The translations under genes were made by a program, and so were the position numbers. Positions 30,459 to 40,439 of a DNA stretch of 64,000 nt are shown here, one piece after another. Source of the DNA: Desulfotruncus alcoholivorax DSM 16058 (GTDB lineage Bacteria > Bacillota > Desulfotomaculia > Desulfotomaculales > Desulfallaceae); assembly GCF_000430885.1 (NCBI RefSeq), contig NZ_AUMW01000012.1, positions 1 through 64,000 of the forward strand, read 5' to 3'. The notes below the pieces were generated by a model. The model did not search any database. It had not been told where the DNA came from and saw only the letters and a list, made by a program, of their open reading frames with translations. Positions within the stretch are counted from its first letter, which is position 1. Each line of letters starts with the position of its first letter.

Positions 30459-31853
30459 CTATGAATTGAAGTCCATCTCCGGCGGAAGCTTTTTGAAGAA
30501 CTTGGTGGTAATGGCAAGGTATATTAAGCCTACCACTGTCCAGGTTAAGCCCAGCTCTTTGGACTTGATGTCAAGGTTGAACCAGATTACCAGGCAGATT
30601 AAGGCACCTGCAGCCGGAAGGAGCAAATAACGGATTAAATTGCGCCCCCCGCGTTGCTTATTACGGATGAAGTAGTGGGAAATAACCGATATATTCACCA
30701 TCACAAATCCGATCAAAGCCCCAAAGTTAATCAGCGAAGCAGCCGTGGAAAGGCTTAAAACCAGCGCAGCAAGGCTAATTACAGCAATTAAAAAGATATT
30801 GCGAGTTGGAGTTTTATATTTCGGATGCAGATAGGCAAAGAACTTTTTGGGTAATATTCCGTCCCGCCCCATACCAAACAAGATGCGGGAGGCCGAGGAC
30901 TGGGAAGCAATAGCCGAAGCCATGCAGCCGAGCACGTAGGCAGCCGTAAAGAAATACCCCATAAACGAGCCGGCTACCTTGCTGATTAATTCATAAGCAC
31001 CGGTGTCTACACTCTTAAATTCATTCCATCCTGTCGGCCAGGCAAGCTGGGTAAAATAGGTTATGACGATAAAGAACAGACCCGCACCGATACAGGTAAT
31101 GATGATAGCCCGGCCAACATTAACTTCCGGGTTGTGCGCCTCTTCCGAAACAGTGGACACCGCATCGAACCCAAGGAAAGAAAGCGCGAGGATCGACGCA
31201 CCGCCGAAAATAACTTTCCAACCCATATCAGGCTTGTTAAACTCAGTTGAGTTGAAAAATGCGCTCCAATCAAAAAAGGTGCCTGCTCCTCCACCAGCCG
31301 AAATCCATTTGATAATAAAGAACATTAAAGCCAGCACAAACACAACCTGAACCCAAATCAACAGGCTGTTGGCCCAGGAAGTGACCTGAATCCCAAAGTA
31401 ATTTACTACGGTAACCAAAACAATAAAAATAAGAATCCATGCCCAGTTGGGAAGTCCGGGCAATGCCTCGACGATAAATAGCGCGGCAACTAAATAATTA
31501 ATCATAGGCAACAACATATAATCCAGTAAAATAACCCAACCCGACATAAACCCGACATACGGGCTGATGGACCTGTGTGCATAAGAATAGGCCGACCCGG
31601 CAATGGGAAAGGCTTTAACCATGTGATTATAGCTAAAAGCGGTAAAAGCCATGGCAACTGTTGCAACGAGATAGGCCAGGGACAACATACCGTGGGTCAT
31701 ATTGGAAACCAAACCGTAAGTGGTGAAAATAGTAAGGGGAACCAGATAGGCCAGTCCATAATATATAAGTGAACTTAAAGAAAGAACCCGGTTCAAATCC
31801 TGACTGTAACCAAACTTTTCAAGCTGCCCGGAAGTTTTATTGTCCACAGTCAC
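30459..31853 (-). CDS. APC-family permease resembling putrescine importer PuuP
   Basis: A 464-residue transporter with about 12 membrane helices. Sequence phrases match what I recall of E. coli PuuP closely: GLAYLVPLTIFTTYGLVS, FPIAGSAYSYAHRSI with GFMSGWVILLDYMLLPMIN, and FLGFDAVSTVSEE. PuuP imports putrescine by proton symport. GTG at 31853 has AGGAGG 7 bases upstream. It lies between two amidase genes in a row of minus-strand genes (32735 to 27992), consistent with uptake of a diamine or its derivative. Confidence 0.85.
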   Translation of the reverse strand: MTVDNKTSGQLEKFGYSQDLNRVLSLSSLIYYGLAYLVPLTIFTTYGLVSNMTHGMLSLAYLVATVAMAFTAFSYNHMVKAFPIAGSAYSYAHRSISPYVGFMSGWVILLDYMLLPMINYLVAALFIVEALPGLPNWAWILIFIVLVTVVNYFGIQVTSWANSLLIWVQVVFVLALMFFIIKWISAGGGAGTFFDWSAFFNSTEFNKPDMGWKVIFGGASILALSFLGFDAVSTVSEEAHNPEVNVGRAIIITCIGAGLFFIVITYFTQLAWPTGWNEFKSVDTGAYELISKVAGSFMGYFFTAAYVLGCMASAIASQSSASRILFGMGRDGILPKKFFAYLHPKYKTPTRNIFLIAVISLAALVLSLSTAASLINFGALIGFVMVNISVISHYFIRNKQRGGRNLIRYLLLPAAGALICLVIWFNLDIKSKELGLTWTVVGLIYLAITTKFFKKLPPEMDFNS

Positions 31854-31928
31854 ACTACAACCTCCTAATAGCATAAAGTTTATTTAAACATAATTTTAGT
31901 ATATTAAGAATATTAAAAATAGATTTTA

Positions 31929-32735
31929 TTATTGCTCTTGAGTCAAAAGACCATATAGCTGCGGCCTTCTGTGTTTACGGTAGTTCAAAGCCTCGTCCCG
32001 CACCCGTACCAGGTTTAAATCTATGTCAGCCAGCAGCAATTCTTCCCCAGGTCCCCCGGTACATAACAGTCTACCCACAGGGTCCGCCACCGAGCTTTGA
32101 CCGAAGTAACTGAATTTTTCATCCGCGCCAACCGTGTTGGCAATTGCCACGAAAACCCCGTTCTCCATCGCCCGGGACCTAATATAAACCGATTGATATT
32201 CACTGTAGGGGTCCATGTTGGCGGTGGGCGACACAATTAATTTAGCCCCTTGAAGCGTTAGTATTCTTGAAACTTCAGGGAATTCAGAGTCAAAGCAGAT
32301 CATCACACCTAATTCACCAAGAGAGGTTTCAAAAACATAAAATTCACGGCCAGGGGTATAATATTTGGATTCCTCACCAAATAAGTGCGTTTTCCGGTAA
32401 CAACCGAGTATTGTCCCGTCCGCTTCAATTACACAGGCGCTGTTATAAGGCAAAGCACCCGGATTTGTTTCCGGAAAACCGCATACCGTCACCAAATTGA
32501 AACGACGGGCAAGCGCGGCAAGCTTTCCAATATATATCCCGTCCAGCGGTTCCGCCAGTTCAGCCAACCTGTCATAAACCATGTAACCAGTTAAATACAT
32601 TTCAGGAAAGATAATCGCCCGTGCCCCACCGGACGCCGCTGCAGACATAAGGACTTCTGCTTTTTTTATGTTTTGTTCCTTATCGTATAAAACAGCTCCC
32701 GTTTGAGCCAGGGCCAGGATAAACCGGCTACTCAT
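31929..32735 (-). CDS. Nitrilase-superfamily amidase 2 (omega-amino-amidase type)
   Basis: A 268-residue C-N hydrolase with Glu45 (FPEMYLTGY), Lys115 (YRKTHLF) and Cys147 (VMICFDSEFPEVSR). PEMYLTGY is shared with short aliphatic amidases such as 5-aminopentanamidase (DavA); 4-aminobutyramide or 5-aminovaleramide would fit the neighbours, but specificity cannot be read from sequence. ATG 32735 has AAAGGAGG upstream. It appears to be the first gene of the amidase-permease-amidase-amidohydrolase group. Confidence 0.8.
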   Translation of the reverse strand: MSSRFILALAQTGAVLYDKEQNIKKAEVLMSAAASGGARAIIFPEMYLTGYMVYDRLAELAEPLDGIYIGKLAALARRFNLVTVCGFPETNPGALPYNSACVIEADGTILGCYRKTHLFGEESKYYTPGREFYVFETSLGELGVMICFDSEFPEVSRILTLQGAKLIVSPTANMDPYSEYQSVYIRSRAMENGVFVAIANTVGADEKFSYFGQSSVADPVGRLLCTGGPGEELLLADIDLNLVRVRDEALNYRKHRRPQLYGLLTQEQ

Positions 32736-32820
32736 TACAATCCTCCTTTAAACTGCTCAAGCCACAGCAGCAAAATACCTGCATTAAATTAACCTACCTT
32801 GCTTCATAGCCCACCCCCCC

Positions 32821-32857
32821 AAAAAAAAAGCCGTCAAAGGTTGAAAAACAACCTTAG
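32821..32857 (-). terminator. Probable terminator after the ureohydrolase gene
   Basis: AAGGTTG (32837-32843) and CAACCTT (32849-32855) form a 7-bp stem; on the minus strand a 9-base T-run follows after a 7-base gap, so it is not ideal. Confidence 0.55.
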
Positions 32858-32950
32858 CACAGCTTCCTCGCCGTAAACCACTCAGCATTGGAATGGTTTT
32901 TATATCTTTAAATTCAACTAATTTTACACGATAATTCGACAAATTACAAG

Positions 32951-33868
32951 TTATTTATTAAATCCATTACTTGGCTTTAGCTTGTAATTGAGGCAGCCAA
33001 TCACCTCGTAAATAATTTTTAGGGCCGCCCAGGAGGTTATATCGGAATGATCCAAACTGGGCGAAACTTCCACAACATCCATAGCTTTCACCGGCAGTTT
33101 TCCCACCACCAGTTTCACCAGTTCCAACAACTGCCGGGTGGACAGCCCCCCCGGCTCGGGCGTGCCCGTCCCCGGCGCAAAGGCCGGATCCAGCACGTCA
33201 ATGTCCAGGGTAAAGTAGACGGCATCGTAACCGGCATAGCGTTTCATAATTTCCTCAATGGCCTTCTCAATGCCGGTGTAATACAGGTCACAAGCCGTAA
33301 TTACTTTTATTTCCGGGTGGCCGGCTAGAAATTCAAGTTCTTCTTCCTCAAAGGAGCGTATACCAAGCAGAGTCAAATCTTCCGGCTTAATCACTTCTTC
33401 CAGTGCTCTTCTTTCCGTGCACGCGTGGGACCAGCCGTGACCATCGTAAGAGTCACAGAGGTCGCAGTGGGCGTCAAAATGAATAACACCAAACTTGCCC
33501 TTGCCGGCACACGACCTGCCGAAGGCTTGATGCAGGGGAATGGTTACCGAATGGTCGCCGCCGATAAACAGGCAGAACCTGTTACCGGACATCAATTCAA
33601 AGGCCTTGTCTTCAACCGTTTTAAAGTAGCGATCCCAGTTAAGGTCAAGCGGGATATCCCCTGCATCCATAATTTTAATTTTGTCAATGGCTGTTCCTGT
33701 TTCCGTAGTGGCCGGCTGGTACCTGGACAGGTGCCTGATTTTTTCCGGGGCCAGGGCGGCGCCTTTTCCGCAGCTGACGGCAAGATCAAAGGGCACTCCC
33801 AACACGTAAACTCCAGCCTCATCAGTATTTTCTGTCAAAAGTTTTCCCCAAGGTTGGGCGTTAATCAT
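32951..33868 (-). CDS. speB: Agmatinase-like ureohydrolase
   Basis: A 305-residue arginase/agmatinase-family protein with all binuclear-manganese motifs: GGDHSVT (about 102-108), HFDAHCDLCD (about 130-139), and TLDIDVLDPAFAPGTGTPEPGG. Agmatinase yields putrescine plus urea; guanidinobutyrase (giving GABA) is an alternative in the same family. Putrescine would feed the aminotransferase at 38437-39789. ATG at 33868 follows AAGAGGTG. A nested hairpin separates it from the upstream permease gene. Confidence 0.85.
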   Translation of the reverse strand: MINAQPWGKLLTENTDEAGVYVLGVPFDLAVSCGKGAALAPEKIRHLSRYQPATTETGTAIDKIKIMDAGDIPLDLNWDRYFKTVEDKAFELMSGNRFCLFIGGDHSVTIPLHQAFGRSCAGKGKFGVIHFDAHCDLCDSYDGHGWSHACTERRALEEVIKPEDLTLLGIRSFEEEELEFLAGHPEIKVITACDLYYTGIEKAIEEIMKRYAGYDAVYFTLDIDVLDPAFAPGTGTPEPGGLSTRQLLELVKLVVGKLPVKAMDVVEVSPSLDHSDITSWAALKIIYEVIGCLNYKLKPSNGFNK

Positions 33869-33894
33869 TTTTTCACCTCTTGGATATCCAACCC

Positions 33895-33945
33895 TCGATT
33901 AATAAATTGCCACATCGCTTCGCTCCTCGCAATGCCAAAAGCAGG
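33895..33945. repeat. REP-like element, copy 3 (half element)
   Basis: ATTGCCACATCGCTTCGCTCC followed by TCGCAATGCCAAAAGCAGGG, upstream of the ureohydrolase gene. Confidence 0.6.
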
Positions 33946-34047
33946 GCGACAGGGATCTCACCCGGCCCGGGCTTGATTCTTATTATCCCCACATAATTAT
34001 AACAGAAATATTATGCTTTAGGTCCTGCTTAACCAGCGTTAAACGGC

Positions 34048-34110
34048 AGCGGCACCAATAAGCCGCCGGCACCTGGTTTCCCTTTTCATGCCGGCGGCCC
34101 CGGTGCCGCT
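34048..34110. repeat. Nested inverted repeats (cruciform) after the APC permease
   Basis: Outer arms AGCGGCACC / GGTGCCGCT (34048-34056, 34102-34110) and inner arms GCCGCCGGCA / TGCCGGCGGC (34062-34071, 34089-34098), all perfect. No T-run follows on the minus strand, so it may stabilise a 3' end or bind protein rather than terminate. Confidence 0.65.
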
Positions 34111-34129
34111 AGACTACGTAGAAATATTT

Positions 34130-35572
34130 TTAGCCTTTAAAAACATCCTCAAATCGAACTCTATTACCGGAATCCAAAACATTATTGTTTTTGCCCCAGA
34201 AATGGTACCAGACCATCGGCAGAATCAGCATGGGCAGTCCGACGTAAAGTGATGCCCGCAAGTCCGGATTCAGCGCCACTACCACCAGACAGGCCACCTG
34301 GGCCCAAATGGCAAAGTGGGTAAAATAGGGGAATAACGGGACTTTATACTTTAACTTGCTGACATCATAGCCGGTTTGTTCAAGCTTGCGCCGGAACTTC
34401 AGCTGCGACCAGCAGATGGAAATCCAAGCCATTGCTCCGGTGAAGCCGGAAAGGGCCAACAGGTAAGTATAAAGCATTTCACTCTTATCAACGGTAAAGG
34501 CGATAACCCCGATCCAGCAGCCGCCCACCGAGAATAAAATGGCATTATAGGGAACTCCCCTGGCGTTTACCTTGCCCAGCCAGCGCGGGGCCATGCCTTC
34601 CCTGGCCAGGGCGAAAACCGCCCTGGATGTGGCGTACAGGCCGCTGTTGGAACAAGAAATGGCAGCAGTCAGCACAACAAAGGAGAAAATGGCGCCGGCC
34701 CAATGGAAACCGTAGCTGTTCAGGGCCATGGCAAACACGCTTTCCTCCAGGCCCGCTTCTTTCCAGGGAATAATGGTAACTAAAAGCATCACAGGAATTA
34801 CATAGAGGGCAATAATCCGGTAGGTTACATTTTTTACCGCGTTTGGAATGGTTTTTTCCGGTTCCTGGCTTTCACCGGCAGCCAATCCGATAATTTCCGA
34901 GCCCTGGAAATTGACCAGGATCATCACCATAGTGAGGAACACCGCCCAGACACCGGACGGGAACAACCCCCCCTGCCCGAGGAGATTTGAGGTCCCTGGG
35001 GACGGCTGGCCTCCGATCACGCCCAGAATAATCAATACGGCAATTACCGAAAACATAATTATCGCAATTATCTTAATTAAAGCCAGCCAAAATTCCAATT
35101 CACCAAATGTTCCAACATAGGTCAAGTTGATAATAGTAATTAATAAACCAAAGAACAACGCCCAGTACACAGTCGGAACCGCAGGAACGAAGGTATGCAT
35201 AATAATACCGGCTGCAATCATTTCCGACGGCACATAGGTCACCCAGGTCGTCCAATAAGACCAACCCACACCACAGCCCCAAGTTGGATTTATGAAGTCG
35301 TTGGCATAATTAACAAAGGATCCGGAAATTGGTATATGCACAGCCAATTCACCAAGACATACCATAACCATGTACACCAGTAATCCGCCAAGCAGATACG
35401 CAAACATCGCCGCCGGGCCGGTTGATTCAACCACATAGCCCGTCCCCAGAAAGTAGCAGCTCCCAATGATGCCGCCTAAGGCAATAAGCTGCAAATGCCT
35501 GGGCTTCAACCCCCGCTTAAGCTCACCCGAATAAACATCAGGCGCGCCAGCGGCTTTCTCCTGAACCGACAT
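34130..35572 (-). CDS. APC-superfamily amino acid permease (AAT type)
   Basis: A 480-residue transporter with about 12 membrane helices. The N-terminal motif LKPRHLQLIALGGIIGSCYFLGTG is split over helix 1 as in the AAT family (GABA, lysine, arginine and aromatic amino acid permeases), and GAEGESQEPEKTIPNA-like loop 6-7 is present (AAGESQEPEKTIPNAVKNV). Substrate unknown; GABA, arginine or lysine would suit the island. ATG 35572 is 6 bases after AAAGGGGG. It lies between moaD1 and the ureohydrolase gene. Confidence 0.85.
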   Translation of the reverse strand: MSVQEKAAGAPDVYSGELKRGLKPRHLQLIALGGIIGSCYFLGTGYVVESTGPAAMFAYLLGGLLVYMVMVCLGELAVHIPISGSFVNYANDFINPTWGCGVGWSYWTTWVTYVPSEMIAAGIIMHTFVPAVPTVYWALFFGLLITIINLTYVGTFGELEFWLALIKIIAIIMFSVIAVLIILGVIGGQPSPGTSNLLGQGGLFPSGVWAVFLTMVMILVNFQGSEIIGLAAGESQEPEKTIPNAVKNVTYRIIALYVIPVMLLVTIIPWKEAGLEESVFAMALNSYGFHWAGAIFSFVVLTAAISCSNSGLYATSRAVFALAREGMAPRWLGKVNARGVPYNAILFSVGGCWIGVIAFTVDKSEMLYTYLLALSGFTGAMAWISICWSQLKFRRKLEQTGYDVSKLKYKVPLFPYFTHFAIWAQVACLVVVALNPDLRASLYVGLPMLILPMVWYHFWGKNNNVLDSGNRVRFEDVFKG

Positions 35573-35608
35573 TAACATCCCCCTTTTAATAATGATTTAA
35601 CACTTAGA

Positions 35609-35685
35609 AGGAACTGCCATTGCAAGTGCAGCGAAGTAATCCGGAATTGCCGCGTCGCTATGCTCCTCGCCATGACAGACTTTCA
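35609..35685. repeat. REP-like element, copy 4
   Basis: Two arms: CATTGCAAGTGCAGCGAAG and GCCGCGTCGCTATGCTCCTC followed by GCCATGACA. It lies between moaD1 and the permease gene. Confidence 0.65.
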
Positions 35686-35719
35686 AATATTGACACAACC
35701 GCATGCCTAACACATATGC

Positions 35720-35956
35720 TTAGCCTCCCGCCACTACAGGAAAGATGACTACGCTGTCACCTTCACTGAGCATGGTTTGCAAGCTTCCTTTTTTGCCGTT
35801 TACCACTATGAGTCCCACGTGTTGCAGCGGTATGGGAACTTGGTTCAGGATTTGCCGCACAGTGACTCCGTTGTCTGCCTTCGCTTCTATCCTGCCTTTT
35901 TCCCCGTGCTCACACCCGTAGCGTGCCAGTGGCCCGCGCAATTCAATTATTATCAA
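35720..35956 (-). CDS. MoaD/ThiS-family sulfur carrier 1 (AOR1 module)
   Basis: A 78-residue beta-grasp protein ending in Gly-Gly (FPVVAGG), the residues that are thiocarboxylated when MoaD donates sulfur to the pterin dithiolene. TTG at 35956 (AAGGA 8 bases upstream) is the likely start; a longer frame would translate REP-like DNA. It lies downstream of the AOR1 gene, as AOR-linked MoaD genes often do, and probably helps make the tungstopterin of AOR1. Confidence 0.8.
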   Translation of the reverse strand: MIIIELRGPLARYGCEHGEKGRIEAKADNGVTVRQILNQVPIPLQHVGLIVVNGKKGSLQTMLSEGDSVVIFPVVAGG

Positions 35957-35975
35957 GCCTATCTTCCTTTTACCT

Positions 35976-36103
35976 TCGTCATTGCGAGCGCAGCGCGGCA
36001 ACAGACTGCCATGCAGCTCCGCTCTTCGCAATGACAGAAGCAGGGCGTTGAATGTTGCTTATGAAGAGATTGCCGCGTCGCTTCGCTCCTCGCAATGACA
36101 AGG
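35976..36103. repeat. REP-like element, copy 5 (tandem pair)
   Basis: A full copy at about 35978-36046 (ATTGCGAGCGCAGCGCGG and CCGCTCTTCGCAATGAC) and a half copy at 36065-36102 (GCCGCGTCGCTTCGCTCCTC), filling the gap between AOR1 and moaD1. Confidence 0.7.
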
Positions 36104-36126
36104 TCAGAACGCTGTATCTTCTGTTT

Positions 36127-37890
36127 TTATCTTAAGCCAAGCTCCTGAAGTTTTTCGCCGGAGGGGACACCGTTATTATCCCACCCGCGAATTGAATAAT
36201 ATTCCAATAGCATCTTTATAAACTCTTCCTCGGGCAGTGTCTTGCCTTCGGTAGAGCCGGTGGCCAGCGGGTGCCGGTGAATCCTGGCCGGGAGCACGTC
36301 GTCTTTGGCGCTCAGGCCTTCCCTGGTGTTAAACAGCCTGGCCAGGTTGAATATTCTTTCTCCCGCCTGTTCCAGAGACTGGGCGGTCACTTCCTCGCCC
36401 AGCAGCGCGGAAAGCATTTCCGCCATAATATCAAAGGACAGGGCCCAGAAATCGCACAATATCAGTGAGAACTTGGCCGCGTTATAATGCTGCAAGTCTT
36501 TGACCATTTCCGCTTTGCCTTCAATGGTAAAGGGATTGCCCTCGCCGTAAGCTTCGTCAGCCACCGGCCAGGCGCTCATGTGGCAGGCGCCGCGCGGCGC
36601 AGTGGCGTAGGCCAGGCCCATCCCCCAGGCCCCCCGGGGGTCATAGCCGGGAAATTCCAAGCCCTTAACCTGCATCGCAAATTCGATGCCGCCGTACTTT
36701 TCGGCCAACTTCTTTGCGCCCAGGGCCAGCTCGGCACCCAGGCCCTCTCTTTTGGCAATTAATTCCGGCAATTCAACGTATTTATCCGCATCGCCGAAGC
36801 GGATGCCAAAATCGTAAATGCCCTTCTCGGTCATTTCCATGGCAAAGGCGATAGTGCCCCCCGCGGAAATGGTGTCCAGCCCGAAGGCATCGCAGTTGGC
36901 ATTAAATTTAACTATGGCCCCCAGGTCGTTGATCCCGCAGTTGGAACCGGCAATGGACAGGGTTTCATATTCCGGCCCTTCCACCACGGCTTCGCCAACC
37001 CGGGTAAAGTTGCCGCAGCCCAGCCCACAGCTGACGCAGCCTTTTTTGGCCTCCCTGGCGGCAGCCACCGCCTCCGATTTAATATTGGCAAACTGGTCAA
37101 AGGTGCCTTGCTGGAAGTTCCTGGTCGGCAGAATGCCGGTGGTTTGCGAAAGTTCCACAATCATCGGCGTCCCGTCGGTATAGGCCCAGAGGTTGGTATC
37201 GGTAAGCAGGTCGTTTTTATACGCGTTATAGGTGACGTCCATCAATTTTTTAGCGTCAGCCGCCCGCACCGCCCCTGTGCCTTTGACCACCACAGCCTTT
37301 AGCATTTTGCTGCCCATTACAGCCCCTACGCCGCCCCGGCCCGCCTGCCGGTATAAATCGGAGGTAATGCAGGCGTAGGCAACCAGGTTCTCTCCCGCCG
37401 GTCCGATGGAAAGGACGCTGTAATCATCACCGTAAACCTTTTTTAACTTTTCTTCGGTGTCGTGACAGCACAGCCCCCAGTAATCCCCGGCTTCTTTTAA
37501 TTCAACTTGGCCGTCTTCAATCAACAGGTAAACGGGGTAATCAGATTTGCCTTCGACAATAACCGCGTCATAACCGGCCCGCTTGATTTCCACTGCGGCC
37601 GACCCGCCGATGGAGCAGTCAAGGATGTAACCGTTAAGGGGTGACTTGGTAATGATGCCTAATTTACCGGAACAGGGTACGATAGTTCCGGTAAACGGCC
37701 CTGTCATAAAAATCAGCTTGTTTTCCGGGGAAAGCGCTTCCACACCGGGGCCGACTTCTTCATAAAGGTACTTGATCCCCAGCCCTTTGCCGCCAAGAAA
37801 GTCTCTGGCCCATTCTTTATTCAGGCTTTCGGTGGCCACCTTACCGGTGGTGAGGTTAACTCTGAGAACCAAGTCTTGATAACCGGCCAT
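36127..37890 (-). CDS. aor: Tungsten-type aldehyde:ferredoxin oxidoreductase 1
   Basis: A 587-residue AOR. The [4Fe-4S] ligands are Cys285, Cys288, Cys292 (GCVSCGLGC) and Cys479 (LILCDFWAL); pterin-binding segments include GPAGENL, GRGGVGAVMGSK and CDAFGLDTISAGG. AORs oxidise aldehydes to acids and reduce ferredoxin at very low potential. Its start codon is directly behind the polyferredoxin stop, and the putrescine-type aminotransferase lies upstream, so an amino-aldehyde such as 4-aminobutanal or 5-aminopentanal is a reasonable substrate. W versus Mo cannot be told from sequence alone. Confidence 0.92.
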   Translation of the reverse strand: MAGYQDLVLRVNLTTGKVATESLNKEWARDFLGGKGLGIKYLYEEVGPGVEALSPENKLIFMTGPFTGTIVPCSGKLGIITKSPLNGYILDCSIGGSAAVEIKRAGYDAVIVEGKSDYPVYLLIEDGQVELKEAGDYWGLCCHDTEEKLKKVYGDDYSVLSIGPAGENLVAYACITSDLYRQAGRGGVGAVMGSKMLKAVVVKGTGAVRAADAKKLMDVTYNAYKNDLLTDTNLWAYTDGTPMIVELSQTTGILPTRNFQQGTFDQFANIKSEAVAAAREAKKGCVSCGLGCGNFTRVGEAVVEGPEYETLSIAGSNCGINDLGAIVKFNANCDAFGLDTISAGGTIAFAMEMTEKGIYDFGIRFGDADKYVELPELIAKREGLGAELALGAKKLAEKYGGIEFAMQVKGLEFPGYDPRGAWGMGLAYATAPRGACHMSAWPVADEAYGEGNPFTIEGKAEMVKDLQHYNAAKFSLILCDFWALSFDIMAEMLSALLGEEVTAQSLEQAGERIFNLARLFNTREGLSAKDDVLPARIHRHPLATGSTEGKTLPEEEFIKMLLEYYSIRGWDNNGVPSGEKLQELGLR

Positions 37891-38289
37891 CTAACCCACC
37901 TCCTCAAGGATTAACGCCCCGTGGGGACACCATTTCACGCAGTAGGGGTCGCCCTGGCAGCCGTCGCAAAGCAGCGGGAATTCGTCTCCGCCCGGCCTCA
38001 GCACGCCGGTGGGGCAGGCCTCAAAACAAGCCCCGCATTTAACGCAGTCGTCTTTTACAAATACCAGCCGGCCTTCCTCAAATTTGATCGCGCCGGTGGA
38101 GCATGCCCTCACGCAGCTTTGGCAGCTGTCGCAGATTTTAGCCTCATTGACCAGCTTGTATGCTTTATACCGTGATGCAACCTGCAGCCGGGCCAGGGAA
38201 GGATTAAAAACCCCTTCTTTGACGCCGGAGCAGGCCATTTCGCACAGGCGGCAGCCTATACATTTTTCGGGCAGGTATTTTATTTGCAT
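37891..38289 (-). CDS. Polyferredoxin (4Fe-4S) partner of AOR1
   Basis: A 132-residue HycB/AorB-like protein with four cysteine groups: CIGCRLCEMAC, CDSCQSCVRAC, CVKCGACFEAC and CDGCQGDPYCVKWC, enough for about four [4Fe-4S] clusters. It should take electrons from AOR1, whose ATG comes right after the stop codon. ATG 38289 has GGAGG 7 bases upstream; another ATG two codons earlier is too close to it. Confidence 0.9.
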   Translation of the reverse strand: MQIKYLPEKCIGCRLCEMACSGVKEGVFNPSLARLQVASRYKAYKLVNEAKICDSCQSCVRACSTGAIKFEEGRLVFVKDDCVKCGACFEACPTGVLRPGGDEFPLLCDGCQGDPYCVKWCPHGALILEEVG

Positions 38290-38337
38290 TCGCATGCCTC
38301 CCTTTGTATTAGAGAGCTAAACTGGATAGCCTATTGG

Positions 38338-38366
38338 GGCGGGCGGACAGGGTCGTCCGCCCCTAC
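38338..38366. repeat. GGGCGGAC hairpin-type repeat, copy 2
   Basis: GGGCGGAC-N6-GTCCGCCC and CCTACA: an 8-bp hairpin between the aminotransferase and ferredoxin genes. Confidence 0.65.
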
Positions 38367-38367
38367 A

Positions 38368-38421
38368 AATTAATGCCACGCTGCGCTCGCAATGACAAAT
38401 GTGCTGCGCTCGCAATGACAA
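38368..38421. repeat. REP-like element, copy 6 (two short units)
   Basis: GCTGCGCTCGCAATGACAAA occurs twice in a row (about 38376-38395 and 38402-38421). Confidence 0.65.
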
Positions 38422-38436
38422 AAGAGCTAGGAATAA

Positions 38437-39807
<1,371 letters not shown>

Positions 39808-39837
39808 TTAGTAACTCCGAATTAAACGTCGCGGCAA

Positions 39838-39886
39838 CCCCATTGCCGGGATCGCTTCGCTGCGCTCGCAACGAGAGGCTGCCTCA
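39838..39886. repeat. REP-like element, copy 7, in the patA leader
   Basis: ATCGCTTCGCTGCGCTCGCAACGAG lies between the sigma-54 promoter and the patA start, so it is transcribed in the 5' UTR. Confidence 0.55.
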
Positions 39887-39934
39887 CTGTCACTTGAGCA
39901 GATACTCAGTTTACTAAAAGTATATAAAAAAGTA

Positions 39935-39950
39935 TGCAAGCAAAGTGCCA
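39935..39950 (-). promoter_or_regulatory. Sigma-54 promoter of patA
   Basis: TGGCAC-N5-TTGCA on the minus strand, a perfect consensus match. It predicts a leader of about 135 bases. A possible activator site TGCATCA-N4-TGATACA lies about 200 bases upstream (40150-40167). The rest of 39951-40200 has nothing else I can name. Confidence 0.88.
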
Positions 39951-40206
39951 CATCTCCAAAAGTCTGAAAAATGGCTGCTTGCAGCGTTCACATCAGCATT
40001 ATCCGGCAGCGCCCGCCGGAAGGTTGTCTCACTTATGAAACATGCCCGAACAAAGAGCACTTGCTTGAATTGTGTTTATTTTCAGAAAATATTTATCTTT
40101 ACTGAGCTTACAACCCCCTGCACAAAATTTCGACTAATATAAATATGTCTGCATCAAACATGATACAAACGTCTCAAATATAAAACAGTGTATACTAAAT
40201 GCAAAA

Positions 40207-40231
40207 CCCCGGGCCAAGTAATTCCCGGGGC
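40207..40231 (-). terminator. Terminator of the AOR2 operon
   Basis: CCCCGGG-N11-CCCGGGG, with TTTTGC following on the minus strand. It lies beyond the repeat element downstream of AOR2. CTTTTGG also follows on plus. Confidence 0.75.
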
Positions 40232-40244
40232 TTTTGGCACTTTG

Positions 40245-40405
40245 TTACTATTCAGGTATTCAGAATTCAGACATCCATGCCGCTGGCGCGGCACCAGCAG
40301 TTGATGAAAATCCATTTTCAGGGCAGTTGTCAGAATTCAGGATGCCCCGAGCCGGTTCTCTCATTCCGACTCCTGACTTCTGACTTCTGACTCCTGAGTA
40401 GTTAA
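40245..40405 (+). repeat. MITE-like TTCAGG element, copy D (enlarged)
   Basis: Starts TTACTATTCAGGTATTCAG and ends CTCCTGAGTAGTTAA. Compared with other copies it carries about 60 extra bases (about 40271-40330) with the palindromic CCGCTGGCGCGG segment. The GAGCCGGTTCTCTCATTCC core is shared with copy C. Confidence 0.75.
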
Positions 40406-40439
40406 AGATGCTAAATAGTTATGGTAACTTTTTAGCAAC

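Noticed and set aside
35957-36031. N-terminal extension of MoaD1
   Set aside because: It corresponds to a REP-like element; the beta-grasp fold starts at TTG 35956.
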